In this document: piece by piece, positions 1 through 9,201 of the stretch
Layout: each line of letters opens with the position of its first letter
How positions within the stretch are numbered: position 1 is the first letter of the stretch
From: Pseudomonas fluorescens
GTDB taxonomy: Bacteria > Pseudomonadota > Gammaproteobacteria > Pseudomonadales > Pseudomonadaceae
Length of the DNA: 64,000 nucleotides
Reading direction: 5' to 3'
Assembly (NCBI RefSeq): GCF_902497875.1
Contig: NZ_CABVHY010000017.1
Span: 62,001-126,000 of the forward strand
Translations under genes and position numbers: made by a program
The notes under the pieces: generated by a model
What the model was told of the DNA's origin: nothing
The model's database searches: none
What the model saw: only the letters and a program-made list of their open reading frames with translations

Positions 1-278
1 CGCGGCGACCGTCTCGTAACCTCATGAGGTGCCCTACAGCTTCAGGCTATGTCAGGTCGAGCATCGCCTGAACAGTCGCATCGGCGGCGAGAACCTCGCC
101 ATGGCTGTCGGTTGCCTGCGTCCCTCCACATTTGACTAACCAGTGGTCAAGTGGGTCGCTGGCGGCGCTGATGGCTGCCGAAGCTCGAATCACCCACCAC
201 ATCGCCAACCTTTAAACCACAGAGGGCCTGCCTCCCTCTCTGGAAGCGGCCCGTGCGCAAGCTGATACCGGGTAGGGT
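1..278. other. Left-edge segment without a clear gene
   Basis: No recognisable gene is visible before cysQ. The only candidate is a 51-codon minus-strand frame (47-202, ATG start, AAAGG 6-10 bases upstream) with no family resemblance that I can name. It could be the tail of a degraded gene or chance. Confidence 0.3.
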
Positions 279-1043
279 CTATAGCCCGCGAGCGTAGAAA
301 TGCGGATTGTCCCGACCGGGCTTGCCATAACGCAGCGCATCGCCGGCCAGGGTGCAGACCTGCCCGCCGGCGGCGACCAGCACCGCATGCCCCGCGGCGA
401 TATCCCACTCCATCGTGCGCCCCAGGCGCGGATAAAGGTCCGCCTCGCCGGCAGCCACCAGACAAATCTTCAGCGATGAGCCGGCGCTTTTCAGTGAACG
501 CACCTTGCGTCCATCGAGGAATTTATCCAGCGCCTCGGCATCGCCATGGGAGCGGCTGGCAACCACGTCCAGGCCCTCTTCCGTCACCGCCCGGCAGTGG
601 ATGGGTTGGCGCTGCCCGGCCTGTTCGATAAAGGCTCCGCAACCACGGGCGCCGGCAAACAGACGCTCCAGCGCGGGAGCCAGGACCACCCCCAGCACCG
701 GTTCGCCGTTATCGATCAGGGCGATATTGACGGTGAACTCGCCGTTGCGATTGATGAACTCCTTGGTGCCGTCGAGCGGGTCCACCAGCCAGAAACGCTG
801 GCCCACCTCGGGCACCTGGCCAGCAGCGGCGGCCTCTTCGGAAATCACCGGAATCTCCGGTGTGCGCGCCGCCAAGGCCTGCAGAATCAGGGTCTCGGCG
901 CGCTCATCAGCCTCGGTCACCGGGGAGGTATCGACCTTCCCGCGCACCTCGAAATCCGAGCGGTACACCTCCAACACCAATTCGCCCGCTGCGCGAGCAA
1001 TACCGATGACATCTTCGAGCAGAACAGCCATTGACTCGTTCAT
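279..1043 (-). CDS. cysQ: 3'(2'),5'-bisphosphate nucleotidase (PAP phosphatase)
   Basis: CysQ removes a phosphate from 3'-phosphoadenosine 5'-phosphate (PAP), the by-product of PAPS-dependent sulfonation, giving AMP. The 254-residue product has the inositol-monophosphatase fold signatures: a DPLDGTKEF metal-binding motif near residue 90 and the C-terminal EWDIAAGHA motif, both keeping the Asp ligands. The ATG at 1043 is chosen because AGGAG lies just upstream; the frame opens further up without a better site. It is divergent from the HTH/cysD/cysNC unit. Its position beside PAPS synthesis and a sulfotransferase suggests it is dedicated to PAP removal here. Identification is from family motifs. 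Confidence 0.92.
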   Translation of the reverse strand: MNESMAVLLEDVIGIARAAGELVLEVYRSDFEVRGKVDTSPVTEADERAETLILQALAARTPEIPVISEEAAAAGQVPEVGQRFWLVDPLDGTKEFINRNGEFTVNIALIDNGEPVLGVVLAPALERLFAGARGCGAFIEQAGQRQPIHCRAVTEEGLDVVASRSHGDAEALDKFLDGRKVRSLKSAGSSLKICLVAAGEADLYPRLGRTMEWDIAAGHAVLVAAGGQVCTLAGDALRYGKPGRDNPHFYARGL

Positions 1044-1168
1044 GGGATTTCTCCTGTTTTTGTTCTTCATATGGTCCATACGGCCTATGCGCCGTTTTCC
1101 GGCTCGGGGAACAGTACAGACATCCGCAACACCGCCAATCAGCAAATGGATGTTTAACAGGAGTTCCT

Positions 1169-2185
1169 GTGTCCCACGGCAATCAGTTATCCGTTCCACA
1201 GATCAACAGGCTCCGCCTGCGCGCCGTGCAGTTGCGCATCGCCGGCAGCACGCTCAAAGCCATCAGCCAGGACACCGGTCTCTCTTCGCCGACCATCATC
1301 GCCGCCTACAAGGCCTGGCAAGCCGGCGGCTGGAATGCCGTGCCCGTGCGCGACCGCGGGCGCAAGCAAGGCGAAGGCCGCAGCCTCTCGGCACAACAGG
1401 AACAGAACATCTACCAACTGCTGGTCAGCACGCTGCCGGAACGGCACCAGTTGCCGTTCCTGCTCTGGCAGCTGGAGGCCATGCAGGCACTGGTCAAGCG
1501 CCTGCACGATATCGACTTGCCAGAGCGCACTGCCGCCCATTATTTGCAACGCTGGCAGCTCAATGCCGAGCGCCCGGCCAAGCGTGTCGCCAAGGCTTCG
1601 CTGGCGGTGCAGCGCTGGTACCGCAGCACCTACGGGCACATCCTCGACCAGGCTCGCGCGCAGAACGGCGAGATCCTCTGGGTTGACGACTACGGCGCGC
1701 GCAACGACCAAGGCAAGCTCAGTTACGGCGTGCTGCGCGCGATCAGCAATCGCGGCAAGGTGCTCTGGCTGCCTTACGAAGACGGGTTACGCGCGCCGCA
1801 CCTGCAAGATTTCTTCGACCGCCTGCATCGCTCGGCCGAACGCAAGGTGTTCGCCCTGCTCTCGGGCATGCACTGGCAACGCGCCGCCACCTTCATCACC
1901 TGGGCGGGCGAGCGCGCCGATCGGCTGCATCTGTTCCACCTGCCCGAAGCCAGCGACATGCTCAGTGGTGCCCGCGAGCTGGCGACCCACATCAGCCAGC
2001 AAGCCGCGCGCGCCAACCATGACGATGTGGTGCTCGACCACGCGGCAGCTGTCGCCTCCGCCCTGCCCCGCAACCCCATGCTGCAGATGTTGCGCCTGAT
2101 GTTAAAACATCAAGTCGCGCATAAGTCCGAACCGCGGCAGTTGTACGTTGATAAACGACAACAACAAAAAGCGAGAGGCCAATTT
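1169..2185 (+). CDS. HTH and DDE-transposase-like protein, open in frame into cysD
   Basis: This is a 339-codon coding stretch starting at GTG 1169 with AGGAG five bases upstream. The first 50 residues form a helix-turn-helix (AISQDTGLSSPTIIAAYKAW) like the N-terminus of IS630-type transposases. Residues from about 168 (EILWVDDYG) look like the start of a DDE nuclease core, but I do not see a complete catalytic triad, so it may be a domesticated regulator. There is no stop codon before the cysD ATG at 2186, and the frame is the same, so a 638-residue fusion is formally encoded. No inverted repeats bounding an IS were seen. Function unknown; a regulator of the adjacent sulfate-activation genes is one possibility. 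Confidence 0.6.
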
Positions 2186-3085
2186 ATGACGCTTACCCAC
2201 CTGCAACGACTGGAAGCCGAAAGCATCCAGGCAATGCGCGAGGTTGTCGCCGAATCCGACAACCCGGTCATGCTCTACTCCATCGGCAAGGACAGTGCGG
2301 TCATGCTGCACCTGGCCATGAAGGCCTTCTACCCGGCCAAGCCGCCCTTCCCTTTGCTGCATGTCGACACCACCTGGAAGTTCCAGGAGATGTATCGCTT
2401 CCGCGATCAGATGGTGGCCAAACTGAACGTGGAGCTGTTGACCCACACCAACCCCGAAGGCATTGAAATGGGCATCAGCCCGTTCAAGCACGGATCGCAG
2501 ATCCACACCGACATCATGAAGACCGAAGGTCTGAAGCAGGCGCTGGATCACTACGGCTTCGACGCGGCCTTCGGCGGCGCACGCCGCGACGAGGAAAAAT
2601 CGCGGGCCAAGGAACGGATTTTTTCCTTCCGCTCCGACCAGCATCGCTGGGACCCGAAGAACCAGCGGCCGGAACTCTGGCACCTGTACAACACCCGTAA
2701 ACACAAGGGCGAGTCGATCCGCGTGTTCCCCCTCTCCAACTGGACCGAGCTGGACATCTGGCAGTACATCCACCTGGAAAACATTCCGATCGTACCGCTG
2801 TACTTCGCCGCACCGCGCCCGGTTGTCGAGCGCGACGGGATGCTGATCATGGTCGATGACGAACGCATGCCGCTCAACCCGGGTGAAGTGCCGATGATTC
2901 GCAACGTGCGCTTCCGCACCCTCGGTTGCTACCCGCTCACCGGTGCCGTCGAGTCCGAAGCCGACACCCTGCCCAAGATCATTCAGGAAATGCTGCTGAC
3001 CCGCACATCCGAGCGTCAGGGACGAATGATCGACCACGACTCGGCCGCATCAATGGAGAAGAAAAAACAAGAGGGGTATTTCTAA
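2186..3085 (+). CDS. cysD: Sulfate adenylyltransferase subunit 2 (CysD)
   Basis: CysD is the catalytic subunit that makes adenosine 5'-phosphosulfate (APS) from ATP and sulfate, driven by GTP hydrolysis in CysN. The 299-residue protein carries the PP-loop (YSIGKDSAVML, about residues 29-39), the FGGARRDEEKSRAKER block and a C-terminal LGCYPLTGAVES segment, all typical of the family. It ends in TAATG, overlapping cysNC by one base, so the two are translationally coupled. Start ATG 2186 matches the family N-terminus (LTHLQRLEAES). From memory the sequence looks closer to CysD/NodP proteins that accompany sulfotransferases than to the usual Pseudomonas housekeeping copy; that needs a tree. Confidence 0.95.
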   Translation: MTLTHLQRLEAESIQAMREVVAESDNPVMLYSIGKDSAVMLHLAMKAFYPAKPPFPLLHVDTTWKFQEMYRFRDQMVAKLNVELLTHTNPEGIEMGISPFKHGSQIHTDIMKTEGLKQALDHYGFDAAFGGARRDEEKSRAKERIFSFRSDQHRWDPKNQRPELWHLYNTRKHKGESIRVFPLSNWTELDIWQYIHLENIPIVPLYFAAPRPVVERDGMLIMVDDERMPLNPGEVPMIRNVRFRTLGCYPLTGAVESEADTLPKIIQEMLLTRTSERQGRMIDHDSAASMEKKKQEGYF

Positions 3086-4998
3086 TGGCACACGTATCTG
3101 ACCTGATTGCCGAGGATATCGAGCAATACCTCAAGGCCCACGAGCACAAGAGCCTGCTGCGCTTCATTACCTGCGGCAGTGTGGACGATGGCAAGAGCAC
3201 CCTGATCGGGCGCCTGCTCTACGATTCGAAAATGCTCTTCGAAGACCAGATGGAAGCGCTGGAGGCCGACTCGAAAAAAGACGGCACCCAGGGTGGCGAA
3301 CTGGACTTTGCCCTGTTGGTGGATGGCCTGGCCGCCGAGCGCGAGCAAGGCATCACCATTGACGTGGCCTACCGTTTTTTCTCCACTGACCGGCGCAAGT
3401 TCATCGTTGCCGACACCCCAGGGCATGAGCAGTACACCCGCAACATGGTGACCGGTGCCTCCACGGCCGACGTGGCCGTGGTGATGATCGATGCCCGACG
3501 CGGCGTCCTGACTCAATCCAGGCGTCACAGCTATCTGGCCTCGCTGCTCGGCATTCGCAAGGTGGTACTGGCGGTCAACAAGATGGACCTGATGGACTAT
3601 TCGGAGAAAGTGTATAACGCCATCGTCGATGACTACCGCACCTTCGCCAAGCAGATAGGTCTACAGGATTTCACCGCCATCCCGATGTCCGCGCTACGGG
3701 GTGAGAACATCACCGAGCAAAGCGAACACATGCCTTGGTACCGCGGTACCACGCTGATGGGTTACCTGGAAACCGTCGAGATCGACGAAGCGCACCAGCA
3801 GAAACTGTCGTTCCGTCTGCCGGTGCAGTGGGTCAACCGCCCTAACCTGGATTTCCGTGGCTTCACCGGCACCATCGCCAGCGGCGTGATTCATCCCGGT
3901 GACCGTGTACGCGTGTTGCCGGGCGGACAAGAGAGCCGTATCTCGCGCATCGTCACCCTCGACGGTGACTTGCAACAAGCCGTGGCCGGACAGTCCATCA
4001 CCCTGACCCTGACCGAAGAAGTCGATTGCAGTCGCGGCGATGTGCTGTCCACCGCAGAAGACCCGACCAGCGTGGCCGACCAGTTCCAGGTCAGCCTGAT
4101 CTGGATGCACGAGCAGGCCATGCTCGCCGGTCGCCCCTATTTGATGAAAATCGGCGGCAAAACCCTGTCAGTGACCTTGTCGGTGCCCAAGTACAAGGTC
4201 AACGTCAACACCATGGAGCACTTGGCGGCCAAAGAGCTGGCGCTGAACGAGATCGGCGTGTGCAACCTCTTTACCAGCCAGCCGATCGCCTTCGATGCCT
4301 ACAAGGACAACCGTGAAACCGGCAGCTTCATCCTCATCGATCGTCTGAGCAACGCCACCGTCGGCGCGGGCCTGATCGAGTTCTCCCTGCGCCGTTCGCA
4401 GAACATCCATATGCAGCACGTGGATGTGAACAAGAAAGCGCGCGCCGAACAGATGGGCCAGCAGCCGGTGTTGCTGTGGTTCACCGGCTTGTCGGGCGCC
4501 GGCAAGTCGGCCATCGCCAACCTGCTGGAAACCCGACTGTACGCCCGCGGCCGGCACACCTACTTGCTCGACGGCGACAACGTGCGCCACGGCTTGAACC
4601 GTGACCTGGGCTTCACCGATGCCGACCGGGTAGAAAACATCCGCCGGGTGGCCGAGGTGTCCAAGTTGTTCGTGGATGCCGGGATGATCGTGTTGTCGGC
4701 CTTCATCTCGCCGTTCCGTTCCGAACGCGATATGGCGCGCGGGCTGCTACAGGAAGGCGAGTTCATCGAGATCTTCGTCGACACGTCGCTGGCCGTGGCC
4801 GAGGAGCGCGACCCCAAGGGCCTGTACAAGAAAGTCCGCCGTGGCGAACTGAAAAACTTCACAGGCATCGACTCGCCCTACGAGGTGCCGAACAAGCCGG
4901 ACATCCATATCGAGACCAGCAAGCTGACGCCGGAGGGCGCAGTGGATCGCATCATCGCGGTGCTGACCGAGCGCGGCATCATCGGTAAAGAGTTCTAG
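3085..4998 (+). CDS. cysNC: Bifunctional sulfate adenylyltransferase GTPase / APS kinase
   Basis: A 637-residue fusion. The N-terminal CysN GTPase has G1 (GSVDDGKST, about residues 31-39), G3 (DTPGHEQY, about 110-117) and G4 (NKMD, about 165-168). The C-terminal CysC APS kinase begins with its own P-loop GLSGAGKS near residue 470 and keeps the DGDNVRHGLNRDLGF and FVDTSLAVAEERDPKGLY segments. Together with CysD it turns sulfate into APS and then PAPS. Start ATG 3085 overlaps the cysD stop. The product PAPS is exactly the donor needed by the sulfotransferase at 6273. A hairpin-rich spacer of 165 bases separates it from the next gene. Confidence 0.95.
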   Translation: MAHVSDLIAEDIEQYLKAHEHKSLLRFITCGSVDDGKSTLIGRLLYDSKMLFEDQMEALEADSKKDGTQGGELDFALLVDGLAAEREQGITIDVAYRFFSTDRRKFIVADTPGHEQYTRNMVTGASTADVAVVMIDARRGVLTQSRRHSYLASLLGIRKVVLAVNKMDLMDYSEKVYNAIVDDYRTFAKQIGLQDFTAIPMSALRGENITEQSEHMPWYRGTTLMGYLETVEIDEAHQQKLSFRLPVQWVNRPNLDFRGFTGTIASGVIHPGDRVRVLPGGQESRISRIVTLDGDLQQAVAGQSITLTLTEEVDCSRGDVLSTAEDPTSVADQFQVSLIWMHEQAMLAGRPYLMKIGGKTLSVTLSVPKYKVNVNTMEHLAAKELALNEIGVCNLFTSQPIAFDAYKDNRETGSFILIDRLSNATVGAGLIEFSLRRSQNIHMQHVDVNKKARAEQMGQQPVLLWFTGLSGAGKSAIANLLETRLYARGRHTYLLDGDNVRHGLNRDLGFTDADRVENIRRVAEVSKLFVDAGMIVLSAFISPFRSERDMARGLLQEGEFIEIFVDTSLAVAEERDPKGLYKKVRRGELKNFTGIDSPYEVPNKPDIHIETSKLTPEGAVDRIIAVLTERGIIGKEF

Positions 4999-5163
4999 CC
5001 CCATCGCCCGGTTCGCCGGGCGCTTAACGATCGCCTCGAGTAGTCCGAAAGGACGACGCGAGGCAAATAAAACAGTGGCCCTGTTGTGGGCCGATGAATC
5101 CGGTTCGGGCGTCTCTGCGCAGACGTTCACGATCCGGGTTCGACTAATCAAGAGCGTCGAACA
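4999..5163 (+). promoter_or_regulatory. Hairpin-rich spacer between cysNC and the sulfotransferase genes
   Basis: Four consecutive inverted repeats can be read: 5005-5022 (CGCCCGG/CCGGGCG arms), 5033-5064 (GCCTCG/CGAGGC with an inner GTCC/GGAC), 5077-5092 (GGCCC/GGGCC) and 5110-5125 (CGTCT/AGACG). None is followed by a clear T-run. The segment may process or stabilise the transcript, attenuate it, or contain a promoter for the next genes. Confidence 0.5.
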
Positions 5164-6276
5164 ATGACAATCAGCTCGATTGACGAACAACACCTGTTGA
5201 GTGGCCAGACCTGGTCCACGTTTTGCGATCACCTCAAGCGCTGTGGCGAGCAGATTCTGCGCCCCGAAGCGCCAGCCGATGCGGCCACCCGCGCCGAAGG
5301 TTTCCGCTACCTCACGCGCCTGCTGCGCATTGGCCTGGAGATGCACATCGAGTTTGCCGATCCGGCCTTTCCCAGCTTCTTCAAGACCTCCCACGAGACC
5401 GCGAAGATCGGTGCCGACAACCCGGACAACCTCTACGAGTACTCGCGCCTGGACGGCACGCTGGAATATCGCATCAAAGGTCAGCGCGGCAGCGTCGCCT
5501 ACCTGAGTTTCGGCACCCAGAAAGGCGGTTATGAAACCGACGGTACGCTGATCCAGACCGGCTTCATCGATGCCAGCCAGTTACAGGTCGATGCCCAGGG
5601 CAACTTCGAAATCATCCTCAGCCGCGAGCCGAAACCGGGCAACTGGTTGAAAATGGAAGACGCCACCAACGCCCTGATCGTGCGCCAGACGTTTCTCGAC
5701 CGTCGGATTGAAGAGCCGGCCAAGCTGAGCATTGAGCGCATTGGTTCTGATTCCAAGCCACAGGCCCTTGATCCGGCGACCTTCCAGCAAGGCCTGGCGC
5801 GGGTCTCCAGTTTCGTGGAGAACACCGCCAGGCTGTTCGCCGACTGGAGCCAGAGCTACCTGCCTCACAGCAATCAACTGCCACCGGCCAACCAGGCCCT
5901 GTGTCAGTCAGTGGGCGGCGACCCGAACATTTTCTACTACCACTCGCACTGGGCGCTGGCTGAAGACGAAGCCTTGGTCATCCACATCGACAAAGTGCCG
6001 GAGTGCGACTTCTGGAACTTGCAGATCAACAACTACTGGATGGAGTCGCTGGACTACCGCTACCACCAGATCTGCTTCAACAAACACCAGGCCCAATACG
6101 ACGACAACGGCGGCGTGACCCTGGTCCTCAGCGAGCGGGATCCTGGGCTGAGTAACTGGCTGCAAACCGCCGGCGTACGCCAAGGCACGATGTGCCTGCG
6201 CTGGGTCGGTGCCCAGGAGCAATGCCACCCCACCACCCAAGTAGTCAAAGTGTCTGCCATCGCGGAGGCCCTATGA
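5164..6276 (+). CDS. DUF1214 domain-containing protein
   Basis: A 370-residue soluble protein, no signal peptide. The C-terminal third (about residues 255-350: YYHSHWALAEDEALVIHIDKVPECDFWNLQINNYWMESLDYR) matches my recollection of the DUF1214 fold, a family of unknown biochemical role often found beside sulfotransferases and aromatic or steroid catabolic genes. Its last codons overlap the sulfotransferase start (ATGA), so both are translated together. The start ATG at 5164 follows TCGAACA with no strong ribosome site. The tight coupling suggests a role in binding or presenting the sulfotransferase substrate, but that is inference. Confidence 0.75.
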   Translation: MTISSIDEQHLLSGQTWSTFCDHLKRCGEQILRPEAPADAATRAEGFRYLTRLLRIGLEMHIEFADPAFPSFFKTSHETAKIGADNPDNLYEYSRLDGTLEYRIKGQRGSVAYLSFGTQKGGYETDGTLIQTGFIDASQLQVDAQGNFEIILSREPKPGNWLKMEDATNALIVRQTFLDRRIEEPAKLSIERIGSDSKPQALDPATFQQGLARVSSFVENTARLFADWSQSYLPHSNQLPPANQALCQSVGGDPNIFYYHSHWALAEDEALVIHIDKVPECDFWNLQINNYWMESLDYRYHQICFNKHQAQYDDNGGVTLVLSERDPGLSNWLQTAGVRQGTMCLRWVGAQEQCHPTTQVVKVSAIAEAL

Positions 6277-7460
6277 ACGCGCATCCCCTGATTGAAGAGT
6301 TGACCGTCGAAAGCCTGTTGGCCAGCGCCATCGCGCGCACCGACGGCCTGAGCAATTTTGGCGATGACAACTATCGCGAGTCTCTGGAAGCACTGCTGGT
6401 TGCCTTGGCCGCCGAAGCCGAGTTGTCGCAGACCGGCCAGTACTTGCTGCAGGAAAGGCTGGTGGGACAACTGGTCAATCGCCTGGTGATCGAGGACTAC
6501 CTTGTCCGCTATCCGCAAATCACCCAGATACAGATCGACGATCCGCTGGTCATCGTAGGCCTGCCACGCACCGGCACCACCATGCTGCAACGCACGCTGG
6601 CGGTTGACCCGCGCTTCCACTCGGCTGCCTGGTGGGAGACCCGCTTCCCGGCACCGCTGGCAGACGAAACCCTGGCCGTGCCGGCCAAACGCATCGCCCA
6701 GGCCAAGGCCGAGGTCGAGCTGATGGCCCAGGTCATCCCGCAGATCCTCGCCATCCACCCGCTCGATGCCATGCTCTGCGACGAAGAGTTCATGCTCATG
6801 GAACACTCGTTCATGTGCGCCATGGACGCCTACGTCAACGTGCCCAGCTATACCCGCTGGCTGGATCAGCAAGACCAGCGGCCGGTCTACACCCAGCTGA
6901 AAAAAATGCTGCAGTTCCTGCAATGGCAGAAAGGCCAACGGGGTGAACCTGCAGGCCAACGCTGGCTGCTCAAAGCCCCCCAACACCTGCACACCCTGCA
7001 TCTACTGCTGGATGTTTTCCCGAAGGCGCAGGTGATTTTGACCCACCGCGAACCGGCCCAGACCATCCCGTCAATGGCGAGCATGGCCCACACCCTGTGG
7101 CAGATGTACAGCGACAACCCTGATCCGAAAGCCGCCGGCGAACAGTGGAACCACCGCATGGCGCGTGGCATCCGTCACACCATGCAGGTCCGCGACCAGC
7201 ACGCTGCCGAGCGCTTTCTCGACATCCACTTCGCCGACACCGTGACCCAGCCGATGGATGTGCTGGAAAGGGTTTACGCCTTTGCCGATCTGCCGTTTAC
7301 CGAAAAGGCCCGCGCCGACGCGCAGGGATGGCTGTCGCAAAACAGCCGGGAAAAACGTGCCAGCCACGACTACAGCCTGGAGCGTTTCGGTTTGAACGAG
7401 GCGCAGATGACTGAGGACTACAAGGAATATCGCGCCCGTCATTTGAGCGTCAACCACTAA
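6273..7460 (+). CDS. PAPS-dependent sulfotransferase family protein
   Basis: A 395-residue cytosolic sulfotransferase-like protein. The 5'-phosphosulfate-binding loop VGLPRTGTTML lies near residues 94-104 and the 3'-phosphate-binding region THREPAQTIPSMASM near 256-270, both hallmarks of the Sulfotransfer_3 type. Such enzymes move the sulfuryl group from PAPS to an alcohol or other acceptor, releasing PAP. The start overlaps the DUF1214 stop (ATGA, start at 6273). PAPS supply (cysD, cysNC) and PAP removal (cysQ) lie immediately upstream. The acceptor is unknown; downstream EthD, NTF2-like, SRPBCC and SDR genes suggest a small, probably cyclic or hydrophobic molecule. Confidence 0.88.
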   Translation: MNAHPLIEELTVESLLASAIARTDGLSNFGDDNYRESLEALLVALAAEAELSQTGQYLLQERLVGQLVNRLVIEDYLVRYPQITQIQIDDPLVIVGLPRTGTTMLQRTLAVDPRFHSAAWWETRFPAPLADETLAVPAKRIAQAKAEVELMAQVIPQILAIHPLDAMLCDEEFMLMEHSFMCAMDAYVNVPSYTRWLDQQDQRPVYTQLKKMLQFLQWQKGQRGEPAGQRWLLKAPQHLHTLHLLLDVFPKAQVILTHREPAQTIPSMASMAHTLWQMYSDNPDPKAAGEQWNHRMARGIRHTMQVRDQHAAERFLDIHFADTVTQPMDVLERVYAFADLPFTEKARADAQGWLSQNSREKRASHDYSLERFGLNEAQMTEDYKEYRARHLSVNH

Positions 7461-7478
7461 ACCCAGGCTGGAGGATTC

Positions 7479-8195
7479 ATGGAAAAACTCATGTTGACCC
7501 TGTGGAAACCGCCACAGCAAAGCGTCGAGCAATGGCGCCAGGCGTTGCTCGACCTGAGCGACAATCTGGTCAGCGTCGGCGCGCGTACCCTGCGCGTCAT
7601 GGTGGTTGATGAGGGCGTGGCCGCCGCGTCTGCACAGCGCATTACCAATAGCGCCGTTCCCCTGGACGGATTGCTCTCGCTGTGGCTGGACAGTACCTCG
7701 CAATGGCCGTCCATCAAGGCGCTTGTGACACCGTTGACCAGTCGCCTGGAGGCTTATCTGGTGCTGGAATCCGAGCCCTACCCCGAGGAGCGCAAGTCGC
7801 GTGTAGCCCACTACCGGGTACCGGTTGGCGAGCGCACACCCGGCATGAATCAGGTGGCGCTGCTGCACAAGCCAGATCGGATGAGCTACGAGCATTGGTA
7901 CGACACCTGGCGCAACGGGCACGGGCCGAATGCCTACCCTCTGCAGTCGATCTTCGGCTACCGGCAGAACACCGTGGTACGTGCGCTCACCTTCGGTGCG
8001 CCGGTGCTGCACGCGATCGTCGAGGAAAACTTCCCGCCAGAGGCCATCGGCAATCCGCAAGGATTCTTCGCGGCCCTGGGCGACCCGGACAAATGCGCGC
8101 AGCGCCAGCAGGCCATGTACGAATCGACCAGCAAATTCATCGACTTCGAGAAGATCGACTGCATCCTCACCAGCGAGTACCAGCTCAGTGCCTGA
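7479..8195 (+). CDS. EthD/dimeric alpha-beta barrel-like protein
   Basis: A 238-residue protein with a GGAG ribosome site at 7470. The second half (HYRVPVGERTPGMNQVALLHKPDRMSYEHWYDTWRNGHGPNA) has the 'W...W...H.P' pattern of EthD-like ferredoxin-fold domains; the first half resembles a degenerate copy of the same fold (LTLWKPPQQSVEQWRQALLD), so it is probably a two-domain member. EthD proteins accompany oxidative catabolism, and related folds act as cyclases or isomerases. It sits 18 bases after the sulfotransferase gene and probably belongs to the same operon. Biochemical role unknown. Confidence 0.7.
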   Translation: MEKLMLTLWKPPQQSVEQWRQALLDLSDNLVSVGARTLRVMVVDEGVAAASAQRITNSAVPLDGLLSLWLDSTSQWPSIKALVTPLTSRLEAYLVLESEPYPEERKSRVAHYRVPVGERTPGMNQVALLHKPDRMSYEHWYDTWRNGHGPNAYPLQSIFGYRQNTVVRALTFGAPVLHAIVEENFPPEAIGNPQGFFAALGDPDKCAQRQQAMYESTSKFIDFEKIDCILTSEYQLSA

Positions 8196-8217
8196 GTAGC
8201 CCATAAGGAGACTTCAT

Positions 8218-8673
8218 ATGTTGGATCTAGAAGCAATCGAGCTGATCAAACAGCTCAAGGCGCGCTATTTCCGCGCCATCGACACCTGCAACATCGAGAT
8301 GCTGCAGGGCATGCTCACCGAAGACGTCGCCCTGTCGTTCAAGAGCCCTGCCTACGAGTTCCACGTCAATGGCCTGGGCGATGCGCTGGACTTCTACCGC
8401 ACCTCGTTCACCAAAACCCGCTTGGCCACCCACAACGGTCACACCCCGGAAATCGAAGTCGATGGCGACCAGGCCACGGCCCTCTGGTACCTGAGCTACG
8501 TGTTCATCAACCTCGAGGACAACACCCACATGCACGGCAGCGCGATCTACCAGGATCGCTACATCAAGCACGGCGAGCGCTGGATGATCGCCGAGACGGG
8601 CTACGAAACCTTGCTCGAGACTATCCAACCCTTGAGCGAACAGCTGCAGATCACCTCCAGACCCATCAACTGA
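8218..8673 (+). CDS. NTF2-like (SnoaL-type) protein, copy 1
   Basis: A 151-residue protein of the nuclear transport factor 2-like fold: N-terminal helix (IELIKQLKARYFRAIDTCNIEMLQ), then the cone-shaped sheet ending RWMIAETGYETLLETI. The family includes polyketide cyclases, ketosteroid isomerase-like enzymes and small-molecule binding proteins. AAGGAG precedes the ATG by 8 bases. It is clearly paralogous to the gene at 10080; the first 25 residues differ at only a few sites. Position in the sulfotransferase operon suggests it acts on the same substrate or its product. Confidence 0.82.
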   Translation: MLDLEAIELIKQLKARYFRAIDTCNIEMLQGMLTEDVALSFKSPAYEFHVNGLGDALDFYRTSFTKTRLATHNGHTPEIEVDGDQATALWYLSYVFINLEDNTHMHGSAIYQDRYIKHGERWMIAETGYETLLETIQPLSEQLQITSRPIN

Positions 8674-8693
8674 ATGCACAACAGGAGACAGTC

Positions 8694-9161
8694 ATGGCCA
8701 GAGCCGAAAACATAGTGACCTCCCACACGGTGGAAATTAACGCCCCCGCGCGGGTGGTCTGGGAAGTGCTCATTGATCTCGACAATTACCACCAGTGGAA
8801 CAGCTTCTGTCCGAGCATTCAGTGCGGCCTGCGGATCGGCGACGAGGTGCATATGCAGGTACTTACCCCCAATACCGGCGAAACCGTTCCGGTCTTCGAA
8901 TACCTCGTGGCCTGCGACCCCGAGCAGCTGTTGTCCTGGGAGCAGCGCCCCGTCCCGGAAAACATGGACGCCGCCCGCCGCGATCAATATATCAAGGCCA
9001 TCGATGCCAACCGCTGCAGCTATTTCACCACTGATATTTTCCTGGGCCTGAACCAGGACACGATCATGCGTGAACACGGTGCCTGGGTAAAAATCGGCTT
9101 CGACCAGATGGCCCTGGATCTGAAACGACGCGCCGAAGAACTGCACGCCAGCCGCACCTGA
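8694..9161 (+). CDS. SRPBCC-family (START-like) protein
   Basis: A 155-residue protein starting ENIVTSHTVEINAPARVVWEVLIDLDNYHQWNSFCPS, which is the classic opening of SRPBCC/polyketide-cyclase-like hydrophobic-ligand-binding folds. No catalytic residues can be assigned by eye. CAGGAG precedes ATG 8694. It lies between an NTF2-like gene and an SDR gene on the same strand with short spacers, so it is most likely co-transcribed and binds or cyclises a hydrophobic intermediate of the same pathway. Confidence 0.78.
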   Translation: MARAENIVTSHTVEINAPARVVWEVLIDLDNYHQWNSFCPSIQCGLRIGDEVHMQVLTPNTGETVPVFEYLVACDPEQLLSWEQRPVPENMDAARRDQYIKAIDANRCSYFTTDIFLGLNQDTIMREHGAWVKIGFDQMALDLKRRAEELHASRT

Positions 9162-9201
9162 ACGACCCACTCCCTACCAAAACAATAAGAAGGTAATTGC
9201 C

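Noticed and set aside
505..1686. Long plus-strand frame
   Set aside because: It is antisense to cysQ and then out of frame with the HTH gene; codon use and composition are those of a shadow frame.
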